Assembly (NCBI RefSeq): GCF_035942955.1
Contig: NZ_DASZCQ010000082.1
Span: 1-40,530 of the forward strand
Origin: DASYTH01 sp035942955
Lineage (GTDB): Bacteria > Actinomycetota > Actinomycetes > Mycobacteriales > Pseudonocardiaceae
Direction of reading: 5' to 3'
Length of the DNA stretch: 40,530 nt
Below, in pieces: positions 7,937-15,064 of this stretch; the stretch's first letter is position 1; every line of letters begins with the position of its first letter. Both the position numbers and the translations under genes were made by a program. The notes beneath the pieces were generated by a model that saw nothing but the letters and a program-made list of their open reading frames with translations, searched no databases and had not been told where the DNA came from.

Positions 7937-8032
7937 CGCATCGCCTCCCGGTGACTCCACACCCAGCGTGGCTAACCACAGCCTAGCGAGGGTCCACGAC
8001 GCCCGAGGCCGCGCCGAACTTCCGTGCCGGGG

Positions 8033-9235
8033 TCAGCCAATACGGATTCCGGGTAGGCCGGGGAGCAGCGGGGGCACGGTGACCGTGGGTAGCGGGAGGG
8101 GGACGACGACCTCGGGCGGGGTCGAGGGATCCGTGGTGCCCGGAGGTGTGGTGGGCGAGCCGGCGGGGGGCGGGACGGCCGGGACCGACACCGAGGGGAC
8201 CGGCTGGCCGGGCAGTGGCGGGGTGGGAAGGGCGTCCGGCAGCTCGGTCTGCGTGGGGACGCTCGGCGTGTGACCCGGGGAGTCCGGGGCGGTGCCGCCG
8301 GTCGGTGCGGAGACCGGCGGCACCGTGGCGCCCGGTATCCGTTCGCAGGCGCCGGTCGCCGGGAGGGCGCCGACGTCGTCGAAGGAACCGGTCGTGATCT
8401 GGTAGCACTGCATGCGGGCGAGCAGCGCCGCGGAGCGGGTGGTGATCTTGGACAGCAACCCGAGCGTGGCGGCCTGCCGGTTGCGGGCGGCGCTTGGCAG
8501 GCGGTCGGCGACCGAGTCGAGGCGGCCGGCCTGCTGGGCGGCCCAGGCCCGGAGGGATTCGAGCTGGCGGCCGTCGTTGCGGGTGGCGAGGGCGATCAGC
8601 TGGCGGGAGCCGGCGGCGGCGTCGTTGTCGAAGTCGCTCAGCGCGGTGAGGTAGCCGCCGACCGGGGCGTCCCCGGGGTCGGGGTAGCGCTGGGCGAGGG
8701 TCTCGATCTCGTTGACCCTGGCGGAGGCGAACTCCAGATGCCTCAACGCCTTCGGTTCGTCGCCGAAGGTGAGGCCAAGGGAGGCGGCCTCCGCGGTGCG
8801 CTTGACGCCGTAGAGCGCGTCGCCGGGCAGGGCGTCGCGGGCGAGCAGGAGGCTCATCCCGGCAAGGGAGAACACCAGGGCGAGCAGGGCCAGCGCGGCG
8901 ATGGCGAACCGGCCGCGCGCGCCGGCCCCGGGTCTCGGGAGATCTCCGGGGCGCGCGCTGCCTCGGTCGGCCCCGCTCGGCCGGTTGCGGGGGGCGCGCG
9001 GGCCGCGCGGGGTGGTCGGCGGGCGGGCGCCGGAGTCGGACGGGGCGAGCTCGGCCAGGATGCGCCGGCGCATGCGGTCCTTCGCCCGCGCGTCGGGTGC
9101 GGTCAGCGGGGCGAGGGTGCGCACGAGGCGGACTACCGCCTGCTCGCCGTCGTCTCTCGGTCCGTCCGGCCCGGGAGGCGCTGTTCCCCTATCCACGATC
9201 CTGCTCCGGTTGCGAAGGGTCGATGAGGATCTCAC
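8033..9235 (-). CDS. DUF5667 membrane protein, probable anti-sigma factor for the BldN-type sigma
   Basis: About 400 residues: a cytoplasmic N-terminal region (residues 30-65, AVVRLVRTLAPL...RMRRRILAEL), one transmembrane helix (about 110-132), a helical extracytoplasmic DUF5667 domain (GDALYGVKRTAEAASLGL onward, to about residue 290) and a Pro/Thr/Ser-rich tail of about 110 residues. It lies 43 bases downstream of a BldN-type ECF sigma gene on the same strand, the arrangement of bldN and its membrane anti-sigma rsbN in Streptomyces. The anti-sigma role is inferred from that parallel and the topology. The start could be GTG 9235 or GTG 9196; the latter has GGAG at seven-base spacing. Confidence 0.8.
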   Translation of the reverse strand: MRSSSTLRNRSRIVDRGTAPPGPDGPRDDGEQAVVRLVRTLAPLTAPDARAKDRMRRRILAELAPSDSGARPPTTPRGPRAPRNRPSGADRGSARPGDLPRPGAGARGRFAIAALALLALVFSLAGMSLLLARDALPGDALYGVKRTAEAASLGLTFGDEPKALRHLEFASARVNEIETLAQRYPDPGDAPVGGYLTALSDFDNDAAAGSRQLIALATRNDGRQLESLRAWAAQQAGRLDSVADRLPSAARNRQAATLGLLSKITTRSAALLARMQCYQITTGSFDDVGALPATGACERIPGATVPPVSAPTGGTAPDSPGHTPSVPTQTELPDALPTPPLPGQPVPSVSVPAVPPPAGSPTTPPGTTDPSTPPEVVVPLPLPTVTVPPLLPGLPGIRIG

Positions 9236-9278
9236 GACCTCGCTGTGTGAAACGAATGCTCAGGTCCATGGTTACGGC

Positions 9279-9959
9279 TCACCGCAGCTCGGTGGGCAGC
9301 AGCTGGGCGAGCCGGCGGACGGCGCGGTGCTGCAGCGCCTTCACCGCCCCCTCGTTGCGGTTCATGATCTCCGCGGTCTCGGCGACCGAAAGGCCATGCA
9401 GGAACCGGAGCACGATGCATTCGCGCTGGTCGTCGCCGAGCTGCTCGACGCACTCCAGCAGCGCCGCGGTGGTGACCTTGGACATCACCTGCTGCTCCGG
9501 TCCGGCGTCCACCCGGTGCGAGTCGTCCACCTCGGCGGTGGCCACCTCGAGCCGGAACCGGCTGGACTTGACGTGGTCGAGGACCAGGTTGCGGGCGATC
9601 GTGACGAACCAGGCGCCGACGTCGCGGCCCTGGTAGCTGACCGAGGTGATCCTGCGCAGCGCCCGCAGGAAGGTCTCGCTGGTCACGTCCTCGGCCAGCT
9701 CGCGGTCGCCGACCCGGAACAGCACGTAGCGGAACACCACGTCCACGTACCGGTCGTAGAGCTGGGCGAACGCCGACGTGTCGCCGGCCTGCGCGGAGTG
9801 CACCAGGTCCCAGGAGTCGCCCGGCTCCCTGGCCTCCGGCACCTCGGGTACCTCCGAGTCCGTGGTGCGGTCGGCACCGTTCGGCGACCCGACCGGCGCC
9901 AGCCCCGGCTGGGCTGGGTGCTCCGGCAAGGCCGCGCTCGACCGCACCTGGCGCGTCAT
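9279..9959 (-). CDS. ECF RNA polymerase sigma factor, BldN family
   Basis: 226 residues from the ATG used here. Sigma-2 spans about residues 58-127 (AFAQLYDRYVDVVFRYVL, AEDVTSETFLRALRRI, VGAWFVTIARNLVLDHVKSS) and sigma-4 about 165-218 (RECIVLRFLHGLSVAETAEI, NEGAVKALQHRAVRRLA). These blocks are closely similar to Streptomyces BldN, which directs genes for aerial growth such as chaplins and rodlins. About 50 disordered residues precede sigma-2, or about 76 if an upstream in-frame GTG at 10037 is used; BldN itself is made with a cleaved N-terminal extension. It is followed by the DUF5667 gene. Upstream lies a perfect inverted repeat shared with the divergent AMP-ligase gene. Confidence 0.9.
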   Translation of the reverse strand: MTRQVRSSAALPEHPAQPGLAPVGSPNGADRTTDSEVPEVPEAREPGDSWDLVHSAQAGDTSAFAQLYDRYVDVVFRYVLFRVGDRELAEDVTSETFLRALRRITSVSYQGRDVGAWFVTIARNLVLDHVKSSRFRLEVATAEVDDSHRVDAGPEQQVMSKVTTAALLECVEQLGDDQRECIVLRFLHGLSVAETAEIMNRNEGAVKALQHRAVRRLAQLLPTELR

Positions 9960-10110
9960 GGGGCGGCCGTGCTCCCGCGCCCGCACGACGGAGAGGCCAT
10001 GATCACTCCTCGTCGGTCCTCCGAGCGGCCGCACCACCGCCCGGAGCCGTAGGCAGCATACGTGTGGTTACTTCTTGGTAGGTAATGGTGCGGGGAACTC
10101 CGTGATATGA

Positions 10111-10136
10111 CACGTCACGTAGTTAACCGTGACGTG
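10111..10136. promoter_or_regulatory. Perfect 9-bp inverted repeat in divergent intergenic region
   Basis: CACGTCACG (10111-10119) and CGTGACGTG (10128-10136) are exact reverse complements separated by TAGTTAAC. A further GTGA at 10102-10105 pairs with the TCAC of the left arm. The site lies between the sigma-factor gene (-) and the acyl-CoA ligase gene (+), 69 bases before the ligase ATG. It is a good candidate operator for one or both genes; TCAC/GTGA half-sites resemble those bound by BldD, but the orientation and spacing do not let me assign a regulator. Confidence 0.55.
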
Positions 10137-10204
10137 GTGAGCCATGACACACTGCGGCCCGAAAGGGCTGGAGGTCCGCACGAAAGTCGCGAAAGTAGGG
10201 TCCG

Positions 10205-11728
10205 ATGGCAGACGCGCTGACCGGCAACGTTGCCGATCTTGTCACCGAAGCCGCCGGGAGAGCGCCGGAGCATCCCGCGCTGGTGGACCAGCCGGCCGGC
10301 TCGTCCCTGACCTGGCGCCAGGTCGATGACGCGGTCAACGCCTACGCCGCGCGGGTGCTCGAGGCCGGGCTGCGGCCGGGGGACCGGGTGGCGGTCGCGC
10401 TCGGCGGCGGCGCCCGGCTGTGCGTGGCGCTGTTCGGCGTGCTGCGGGCCGGCGGTGTGCTGGTGCCGCTGTCCACCGACCTGCCGGAGCCGGAGCTGCG
10501 CCGGGTGCTGTCCGACAGCGGGGCGCGGCTGATGATCGGCTCTGGTCCCGACGACGGCCCGGCGTCGCTGGCGCCGCCCGACCTGGACGCCCCGGCCGGG
10601 GGCGCGCCCGCGCCGGACGGGTCCGCCCGCGGCGGGGAGGACCTCGCCGTGCTCTGCTACACCTCGGGAACGGCCGGCGTGCCGCGCGGCGTGATGCTCT
10701 CGCACCGCGCCCTGCTGTCCAATGTGGAGCAATGCGCGGCGCTGCGGCCGGCGCCGGTCAACGCCACCGACCGGGTGCTGCTCGCCGTGCCGCTCTACCA
10801 CCTATACGGGCTCGGGCCGGGCCTGCTGCAGGTCGCCGCCGCCGGGGCCACCGCCGTGCTCATGGACCGGTTCTCCACCGAGGGCGCGCTGGAGGCGTGC
10901 GAGCGGCACCGGGTCACCGCGATGGTCGGGGTGCCGCCGATGTACCAGGCGTTCAGCGGGGTCGACGGCGAGCGGCTGGCCAGCGCCCTGGCCAGCATGC
11001 GGCTGCTCACCTCGGGCGCCGCGCCGCTGCCGGGGCCGGTGCTGGCGGCCATCCGGCAGGCCACCGGGCTGTCGGTGTTCGAGGGCTACGGCCTCACCGA
11101 GACCGGGCCGGTGCTGACCTCCACGCTGGTCGGCGGGTACGCCAAGGCCGGCTCGGTCGGCCGGCCGATCCCCGGCGTGGAGCTGCGTCTCGTCGACAGC
11201 GACGGCCGGCCGCTGATCTCGATCAGCGATCCGGACGAGCCGCTCGACGAGCTGGACGAGGGGGAGGAGAGCGAGACCGGCCTGGTGTCGGTGCGCGGCC
11301 CGAACCTCTTCAGCGGCTACTGGCCGGACGGCGCGCACGGCCCCGACGAGGAGGGCTGGTTCCGCACCGGCGACGTGGGCTACCTCGACGCCGACGGCGA
11401 CCTGCACCTGGTGGACCGGGCCAACGACCTGATCATCGTCAACGGGTTCAACGTGTACCCGCACGAGGTGGAGCGGGTGCTCGACGAGCTGTCCGAGGTG
11501 GCGGAGTCGGCCGCGGTCGGCGTGCCGGACGAGCGCACCGGCGAGCGGGTCAAGGCCGTGGTGGTGCTGCGGCCGGGCGCCGAGCTGACCGAGCAGGCCG
11601 TGCGCGAGCACTGCGAGCAGCGGCTGGCCAAGTTCAAGGTGCCGGACGTGGTGGAGTTCGTCGACGCGCTGCCGCACTCGGTCACCGGAAAGCTGCGGCG
11701 GGCCAGCCTGCGGGGCACCCCGGCGTGA
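10205..11728 (+). CDS. Class I adenylate-forming enzyme (acyl-CoA synthetase/AMP ligase)
   Basis: A 507-residue ANL-superfamily enzyme that activates a carboxylic acid with ATP, usually to the CoA thioester. Motifs in order: P-loop TSGTAGVPRG (about residue 153), EGYGLTETGP (about 292), GWFRTGDVGYLDADGD (about 384), DLIIVNGFNVYPHEVE (about 408) and the catalytic Lys in SVTGKLRRASLRG near the C-terminus. An acidic insertion (DPDEPLDELDEGEESE, about residue 340) precedes the hinge and is unusual. The ATG follows AGGG closely. The gene diverges from the BldN-type sigma gene; nothing nearby indicates the acyl substrate, so fatty acyl-CoA ligase is the default call. Confidence 0.88.
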   Translation: MADALTGNVADLVTEAAGRAPEHPALVDQPAGSSLTWRQVDDAVNAYAARVLEAGLRPGDRVAVALGGGARLCVALFGVLRAGGVLVPLSTDLPEPELRRVLSDSGARLMIGSGPDDGPASLAPPDLDAPAGGAPAPDGSARGGEDLAVLCYTSGTAGVPRGVMLSHRALLSNVEQCAALRPAPVNATDRVLLAVPLYHLYGLGPGLLQVAAAGATAVLMDRFSTEGALEACERHRVTAMVGVPPMYQAFSGVDGERLASALASMRLLTSGAAPLPGPVLAAIRQATGLSVFEGYGLTETGPVLTSTLVGGYAKAGSVGRPIPGVELRLVDSDGRPLISISDPDEPLDELDEGEESETGLVSVRGPNLFSGYWPDGAHGPDEEGWFRTGDVGYLDADGDLHLVDRANDLIIVNGFNVYPHEVERVLDELSEVAESAAVGVPDERTGERVKAVVVLRPGAELTEQAVREHCEQRLAKFKVPDVVEFVDALPHSVTGKLRRASLRGTPA

Positions 11729-11939
11729 AGCTTGTGGAATGCCTGGCGAGGGAGTCGGCCCACCGCGACGAGGGGCGAGCGGAGCTTGCGGAGCGAGCCA
11801 TCGATACTCCTGCGGCTCCGAGGAACGAGGAGACGCAGGCTTGGCCGAGGAACGAGGCCTGCCCGAGGAGCGGTCCGGTGACCCACCACCCAAGGTGACC
11901 CACGACCACGGCCGACATTCCCGAGCCGGAGGGAACAGC
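11729..11939. repeat. Intergenic GAGCGAGC/GAGGAACGAGG repeat tract
   Basis: The 211 bp between the AMP ligase and the glutaredoxin-like gene are low-complexity. CCGAGGAACGAGG occurs at 11818-11830 and again at 11845-11857, and GCGAGCGGAGC plus GCGGAGCGAGCC lie around 11776-11799. Similar wording recurs at 13807-14082, 24564-24578 and 35173-35242. No coding potential or promoter is convincing, except that GGAGGG near 11929 serves the next gene as Shine-Dalgarno. Confidence 0.5.
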
Positions 11940-12185
11940 GTGAAGGTGACGCTCATGAGCCGGCGGGACTGTCCCGCCTGTGCCGACGCCGAGGCGGACA
12001 TCCGGCGGATCTGCGGGGAGCTCGGTGTCGAGTGGACGGTCGAGGACGTCGACGCCGACCCCGAGTGGCGCGCCGAGTACGGCGATCGGGTCCCGGTGAT
12101 CCTGATCGACGGGGCCGAGCACGGGTACTGGCGGGTGGAGGAGGGTCGCCTCCGGGCGGCGCTCGGCGGCCGACCGTTGCGGTAA
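11940..12185 (+). CDS. Glutaredoxin-like (DUF836-type) thiol protein
   Basis: An 81-residue thioredoxin-fold protein beginning VKVTLMSRRDCPACADAEAD, with a CPAC redox motif at the start of helix 1. VEDVDADPEWRAEYGDRVPV follows, with the cis-Pro segment RVPVILIDG typical of glutaredoxin folds. The GTG start is supported by GGAGGG at about six-base spacing. The counterpart in mycobacteria (Rv0508) also lies just upstream of hemA. Probably a cytoplasmic disulfide reductase or electron carrier; its partner is unknown. Confidence 0.85.
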   Translation: MKVTLMSRRDCPACADAEADIRRICGELGVEWTVEDVDADPEWRAEYGDRVPVILIDGAEHGYWRVEEGRLRAALGGRPLR

Positions 12186-12207
12186 GGGAGCGGTAAGCCC
12201 GCTTCGA

Positions 12208-12237
12208 TTGAACTTTCCGCTCCCCGGCGGCGAATCT
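12208..12237 (+). promoter_or_regulatory. Possible promoter for the molybdoenzyme gene (leaderless)
   Basis: TTGAAC (12208-12213), an 18-bp spacer and GAATCT (12232-12237) lie so that transcription would begin at about 12244, the GTG start codon itself. There is no Shine-Dalgarno in front of that GTG, which fits a leaderless mRNA. Inferred from hexamer matches only. Confidence 0.3.
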
Positions 12238-12243
12238 TGACAT

Positions 12244-13791
12244 GTGGAGCCCGAACCTGAGGTCTCGCCGAGGCTGAGCGCGCCGGTTGCCGTCCTGATC
12301 GGGGTGCTGGCGGTGGCGGCCGCGCTGGCCGCCGGGCACGTGGTCGCCGGGCTGGTCGGGCCGAGCGCGTCGCCGTTCCTCGGGGTCGGCAACACCGCGA
12401 TCGACCTGGCCCCGACGCCGGTCAAGGACTGGGCGATCGCCACCTTCGGCACCAACGACAAGCTCGTGCTGATGCTCGGCATGGCGGTCGTGCTGCTCCT
12501 GCTGGCCGGCCTGGCCGGGCTGCTGTCCCGCCGGCGCTCCTGGCCCGGCGTGACGCTGGCCGCCGCGGTCGGGGTGCTCGGTTTCCTCGCCGTGCTTGCC
12601 CGTCCGGACCTCGGTCAGCTCGGCATCCTCGCGCCCGCGGCCAGCCTGATCACCGGTGTGCTGGTGCTCCGCTGGCTGCACGGCCTCGCGCTGGCCAGGG
12701 CGGGTGCGGATACCCCGACCGACGACTCGCGCCGGGTGTTCCTGCGTACCTCGGCCGGGGTGGCGGTCGGCGCCGGCGTGCTCGGCGGTGGTGGGCAGCT
12801 GCTCGCCGTGCGGGTGGACGTGGAGGGCTCGCGGGCCGCGGTCGGTCCGCTCACCGCGGCCGACCCGGCCCCGCCGGTCCCGCAGGGCGCCGACTTCGCG
12901 CCGAACGGCACGCCCCGGTTCCTCACCAGCAACCGGGACTTCTACCGGATCGACACCGCGCTGACCGTGCCCCGGCTGCGGGCCGAGGACTGGCGGCTGC
13001 GCATCCACGGCCTGGTCGACCGGGAGGTCAGCTTCGACTTCTCCGACATCCGCAACCGCCGGCTCGTCGAGCGTCCGGTCACGCTGACCTGCGTGTCCAA
13101 CGAGGTGGGCGGCGACCTGATCTCCAACGCCAACTGGATCGGCGTGCCGCTGCGTGAGCTGCTCATGGCGGCGGGCGTCAAGCCCGGCGCGGACCAACTG
13201 ATGTCCACCAGCGTCGACGGGTTCACCGCGGGCACCCCGGTCGATGCGCTGCTCGACCCCGATCGCGGGGCGCTGCTGGCGATCGGGATGAACGGCGAGC
13301 CGCTGCCGGTCGAGCACGGCTTCCCGGCCCGGATGGTGGTGCCGGGGCTGTACGGCTACGTGTCGGCCACCAAGTGGGTCACCGACATGGAGCTGACCCG
13401 GTTCGACCGGAAGGAGGGCTACTGGATCCCGCGCGGCTGGGCGCAGAAGGCCCCGATCAAGACCCAGTCGAGGATCGACAGCCCGCGCCGGGACGCCGCC
13501 GTGCCGGCCGGGCGGCTGGTCGTGGCCGGCGTCGCGTGGGCGCAGCCGGTCGGCGTCGGCCGGGTCGAGGTGCGGCTGGACGAGGGTCAGTGGCAGCAGG
13601 CCGAGCTGGCCACCGAGGTCAGCCCGCACTCCTGGCGGATGTGGCGGGCCACCGTCGAGGTGTCCCGCGGCGAGCACCGGGTGGAGGTGCGGGCCACCGA
13701 CCGGACCGGCCGCACCCAGACCGAGCAGTTCGCGCCGCCCGCCCCGGACGGCGCCACCGGCTGGCACTCGGTGCCGTTCTCGGCGTCCTGA
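12244..13791 (+). CDS. Membrane-anchored molybdopterin-dependent oxidoreductase (sulfite oxidase-like)
   Basis: 515 residues. The N-terminal 170 residues contain about four hydrophobic helices, followed by a DSRRVFLRTSAGVAVGAG segment that resembles a twin-arginine region but sits internally. The sulfite-oxidase Moco domain follows: RLRIHGLVDREVSF, then TLTCVSNEVGGDLISNANW with the molybdenum-ligand Cys at about 283, and GFPARMVVPGLYGYVSATKW. The C-terminal 110 residues form the Mo-co dimerisation (Ig-like) domain. The catalytic part should face outside the membrane. No heme or Fe-S binding motif is seen, so electrons probably pass to a partner not in this window; the substrate is unknown. 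Confidence 0.9.
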   Translation: MEPEPEVSPRLSAPVAVLIGVLAVAAALAAGHVVAGLVGPSASPFLGVGNTAIDLAPTPVKDWAIATFGTNDKLVLMLGMAVVLLLLAGLAGLLSRRRSWPGVTLAAAVGVLGFLAVLARPDLGQLGILAPAASLITGVLVLRWLHGLALARAGADTPTDDSRRVFLRTSAGVAVGAGVLGGGGQLLAVRVDVEGSRAAVGPLTAADPAPPVPQGADFAPNGTPRFLTSNRDFYRIDTALTVPRLRAEDWRLRIHGLVDREVSFDFSDIRNRRLVERPVTLTCVSNEVGGDLISNANWIGVPLRELLMAAGVKPGADQLMSTSVDGFTAGTPVDALLDPDRGALLAIGMNGEPLPVEHGFPARMVVPGLYGYVSATKWVTDMELTRFDRKEGYWIPRGWAQKAPIKTQSRIDSPRRDAAVPAGRLVVAGVAWAQPVGVGRVEVRLDEGQWQQAELATEVSPHSWRMWRATVEVSRGEHRVEVRATDRTGRTQTEQFAPPAPDGATGWHSVPFSAS

Positions 13792-13806
13792 TCGGCCGAA
13801 CGGGCC

Positions 13807-14082
13807 GCGAGTCGGCCGCCGGTGTCTGGATCCACGAGCAGCGCAGGGAGCGAGCGCCGGTGAGCGGCCGAGCGGCGCAGGAGGGAAGACGCCGGATCAA
13901 GGCCGCGAGCCGCCCGAGGGTGGAACGAGCGAGGGCAATTGAACGCGAGTCGGCCGCCGGTGTCTGGATCCACGAGCAGCGCAGGGAGCGAGGGCCGGTG
14001 AGCGGCTGAGCGGCGCAGGAGGGAGGACGCCGGATCAAGGCCGCGAGCCGCCCGAGCGAGGAACGAGCGAGGGCAATTGAAC
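13807..14082. repeat. 138-bp tandem direct duplication in intergenic DNA
   Basis: Units 13807-13944 and 13945-14082 begin GCGAGTCGGCCGCCGGTG and end GGGCAATTGAAC. They are the same length and differ at about five positions. They occupy most of the 433-bp gap between the molybdoenzyme gene and rex. GC-rich phrases such as GAACGAGCGAGGG link them to the tract at 11729-11939. No transposase or terminal inverted repeats are seen. The remaining sequence up to 14224 contains the Rex operator and promoter. Confidence 0.85.
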
Positions 14083-14155
14083 GCGGTGCGACATCCACTC
14101 CAGCGGCGCTCGTCCGGCTCGAGGTGTCATTGGTTATGTGCCCTGGCCGGCGACT

Positions 14156-14184
14156 TTGTGCATGTGTTCACAAGCGGCTACCGT
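14156..14184 (+). promoter_or_regulatory. Rex operator overlapping the rex-hem promoter
   Basis: TTGTGCATGTGTTCACAA at 14156-14173 matches the Rex consensus (TTGTGAA-N4-TTCACAA) at all but one position. Read as a promoter, TTGTGC (14156-14161), a 17-bp spacer and TACCGT (14179-14184) form plausible -35 and -10 elements, so bound Rex would occlude RNA polymerase. Rex is known to repress its own rex-hem operon when NADH is low and to release DNA when the NADH/NAD+ ratio rises. That logic is applied here by homology. Confidence 0.85.
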
Positions 14185-14224
14185 GTTCACATTCCAGGGG
14201 CGAGTTCTGTCGAGGAGTTTCGGC

Positions 14225-15064
14225 GTGGCGCAGCGTGGCCAACGTGATGGGGTCGGCGGCACACCCCCGGCACCGACCGACGCGGAAGTCACCACGCCCA
14301 TGCCCGCCGTGACCGACGGCGCCGCCTTCGACGCCGCGGTGCCCGCCGCGCGCGACCGCGCGCGGGCGATCCCCGAGGCCGCGGTCGCCCGGCTCGCGGT
14401 GTACCTGCGGGTGCTGTCGGCCATGCAGGAGCAGGGCGCGAGCGCGGTGTCCAGCGAGGAGCTGTCCGCCGCCGCCGGGGTCAACGCGGCCAAGCTGCGC
14501 AAGGACCTGTCCTACATCGGCTCGTACGGCACCCGGGGCGTCGGCTACGAGATCGCCGTGCTCATTGATCAAATCGAACGGATCCTCGGCCTCACGCGTG
14601 CACATAGTGTGGCTGTCGTGGGGATCGGAAACCTCGGGCACGCGCTCGCCAACTACGGCGGGTTCCCCAGCCGTGGCTTCCCGGTGACGGCGCTGTTCGA
14701 TGTGGACCCCGACCTGATCGGCGTGCCGGTCGGCGGGCTGCCGGTCAACCACATCGACGACATCGTGCGCGTCTGCCAGGAGCGCGAAGTTTCCATTGGG
14801 GTTATTGCCACCCCGCCGGCCGCCGCCCAGGCTGTGTGCGACCGGTTGGTGGAAGGCGGCGTGGAGTGCATTCTGAACTTCGCGCCGGTGGTCCTGCAGG
14901 TCCCGGACACCGTCGAGGTTCGCAAGGTCGACCTGGCCGTTGAGCTGCAGATCCTGTCCTTCCACGTGGCTCGCAGGGCGGACGGGGCCGGCCCAGCCCC
15001 CGAGGTCAACGGGGTGGCGTCGGCACTCGACCGCGGTGTGGACGGGGTGGTGATCCGCGGATGA
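14225..15064 (+). CDS. rex: Redox-sensing transcriptional repressor Rex
   Basis: 279 residues. An N-terminal extension of about 45 residues precedes the winged helix (about 50-108; VSSEELSAAAGVNAAKLRKD is the recognition region, followed by LSYIGSYGTRGVGY). The Rossmann domain VAVVGIGNLGHALANYGG binds NAD(H). The GTG start is chosen because GAGGAG lies seven bases upstream; open frame before it runs through the operator. The stop overlaps the hemA ATG (ATGA). Rex senses the NADH/NAD+ ratio and represses respiratory and heme genes; a near-consensus operator lies in its own promoter, indicating autoregulation of the whole heme operon. Confidence 0.96.
   Translation: MAQRGQRDGVGGTPPAPTDAEVTTPMPAVTDGAAFDAAVPAARDRARAIPEAAVARLAVYLRVLSAMQEQGASAVSSEELSAAAGVNAAKLRKDLSYIGSYGTRGVGYEIAVLIDQIERILGLTRAHSVAVVGIGNLGHALANYGGFPSRGFPVTALFDVDPDLIGVPVGGLPVNHIDDIVRVCQEREVSIGVIATPPAAAQAVCDRLVEGGVECILNFAPVVLQVPDTVEVRKVDLAVELQILSFHVARRADGAGPAPEVNGVASALDRGVDGVVIRG

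Noticed and set aside
11953..13767. Very long - strand open frame opposite the molybdoenzyme gene
   Set aside because: An Arg/Pro/His-rich product with no motifs, caused by high GC; the + strand holds the conserved Moco domain.
13800..14098. Short ORFs on both strands within the tandem 138-bp repeat
   Set aside because: The products are repeats of low-complexity Arg/Ser/Ala sequence with no ribosome-binding site; the DNA repeat itself explains them.
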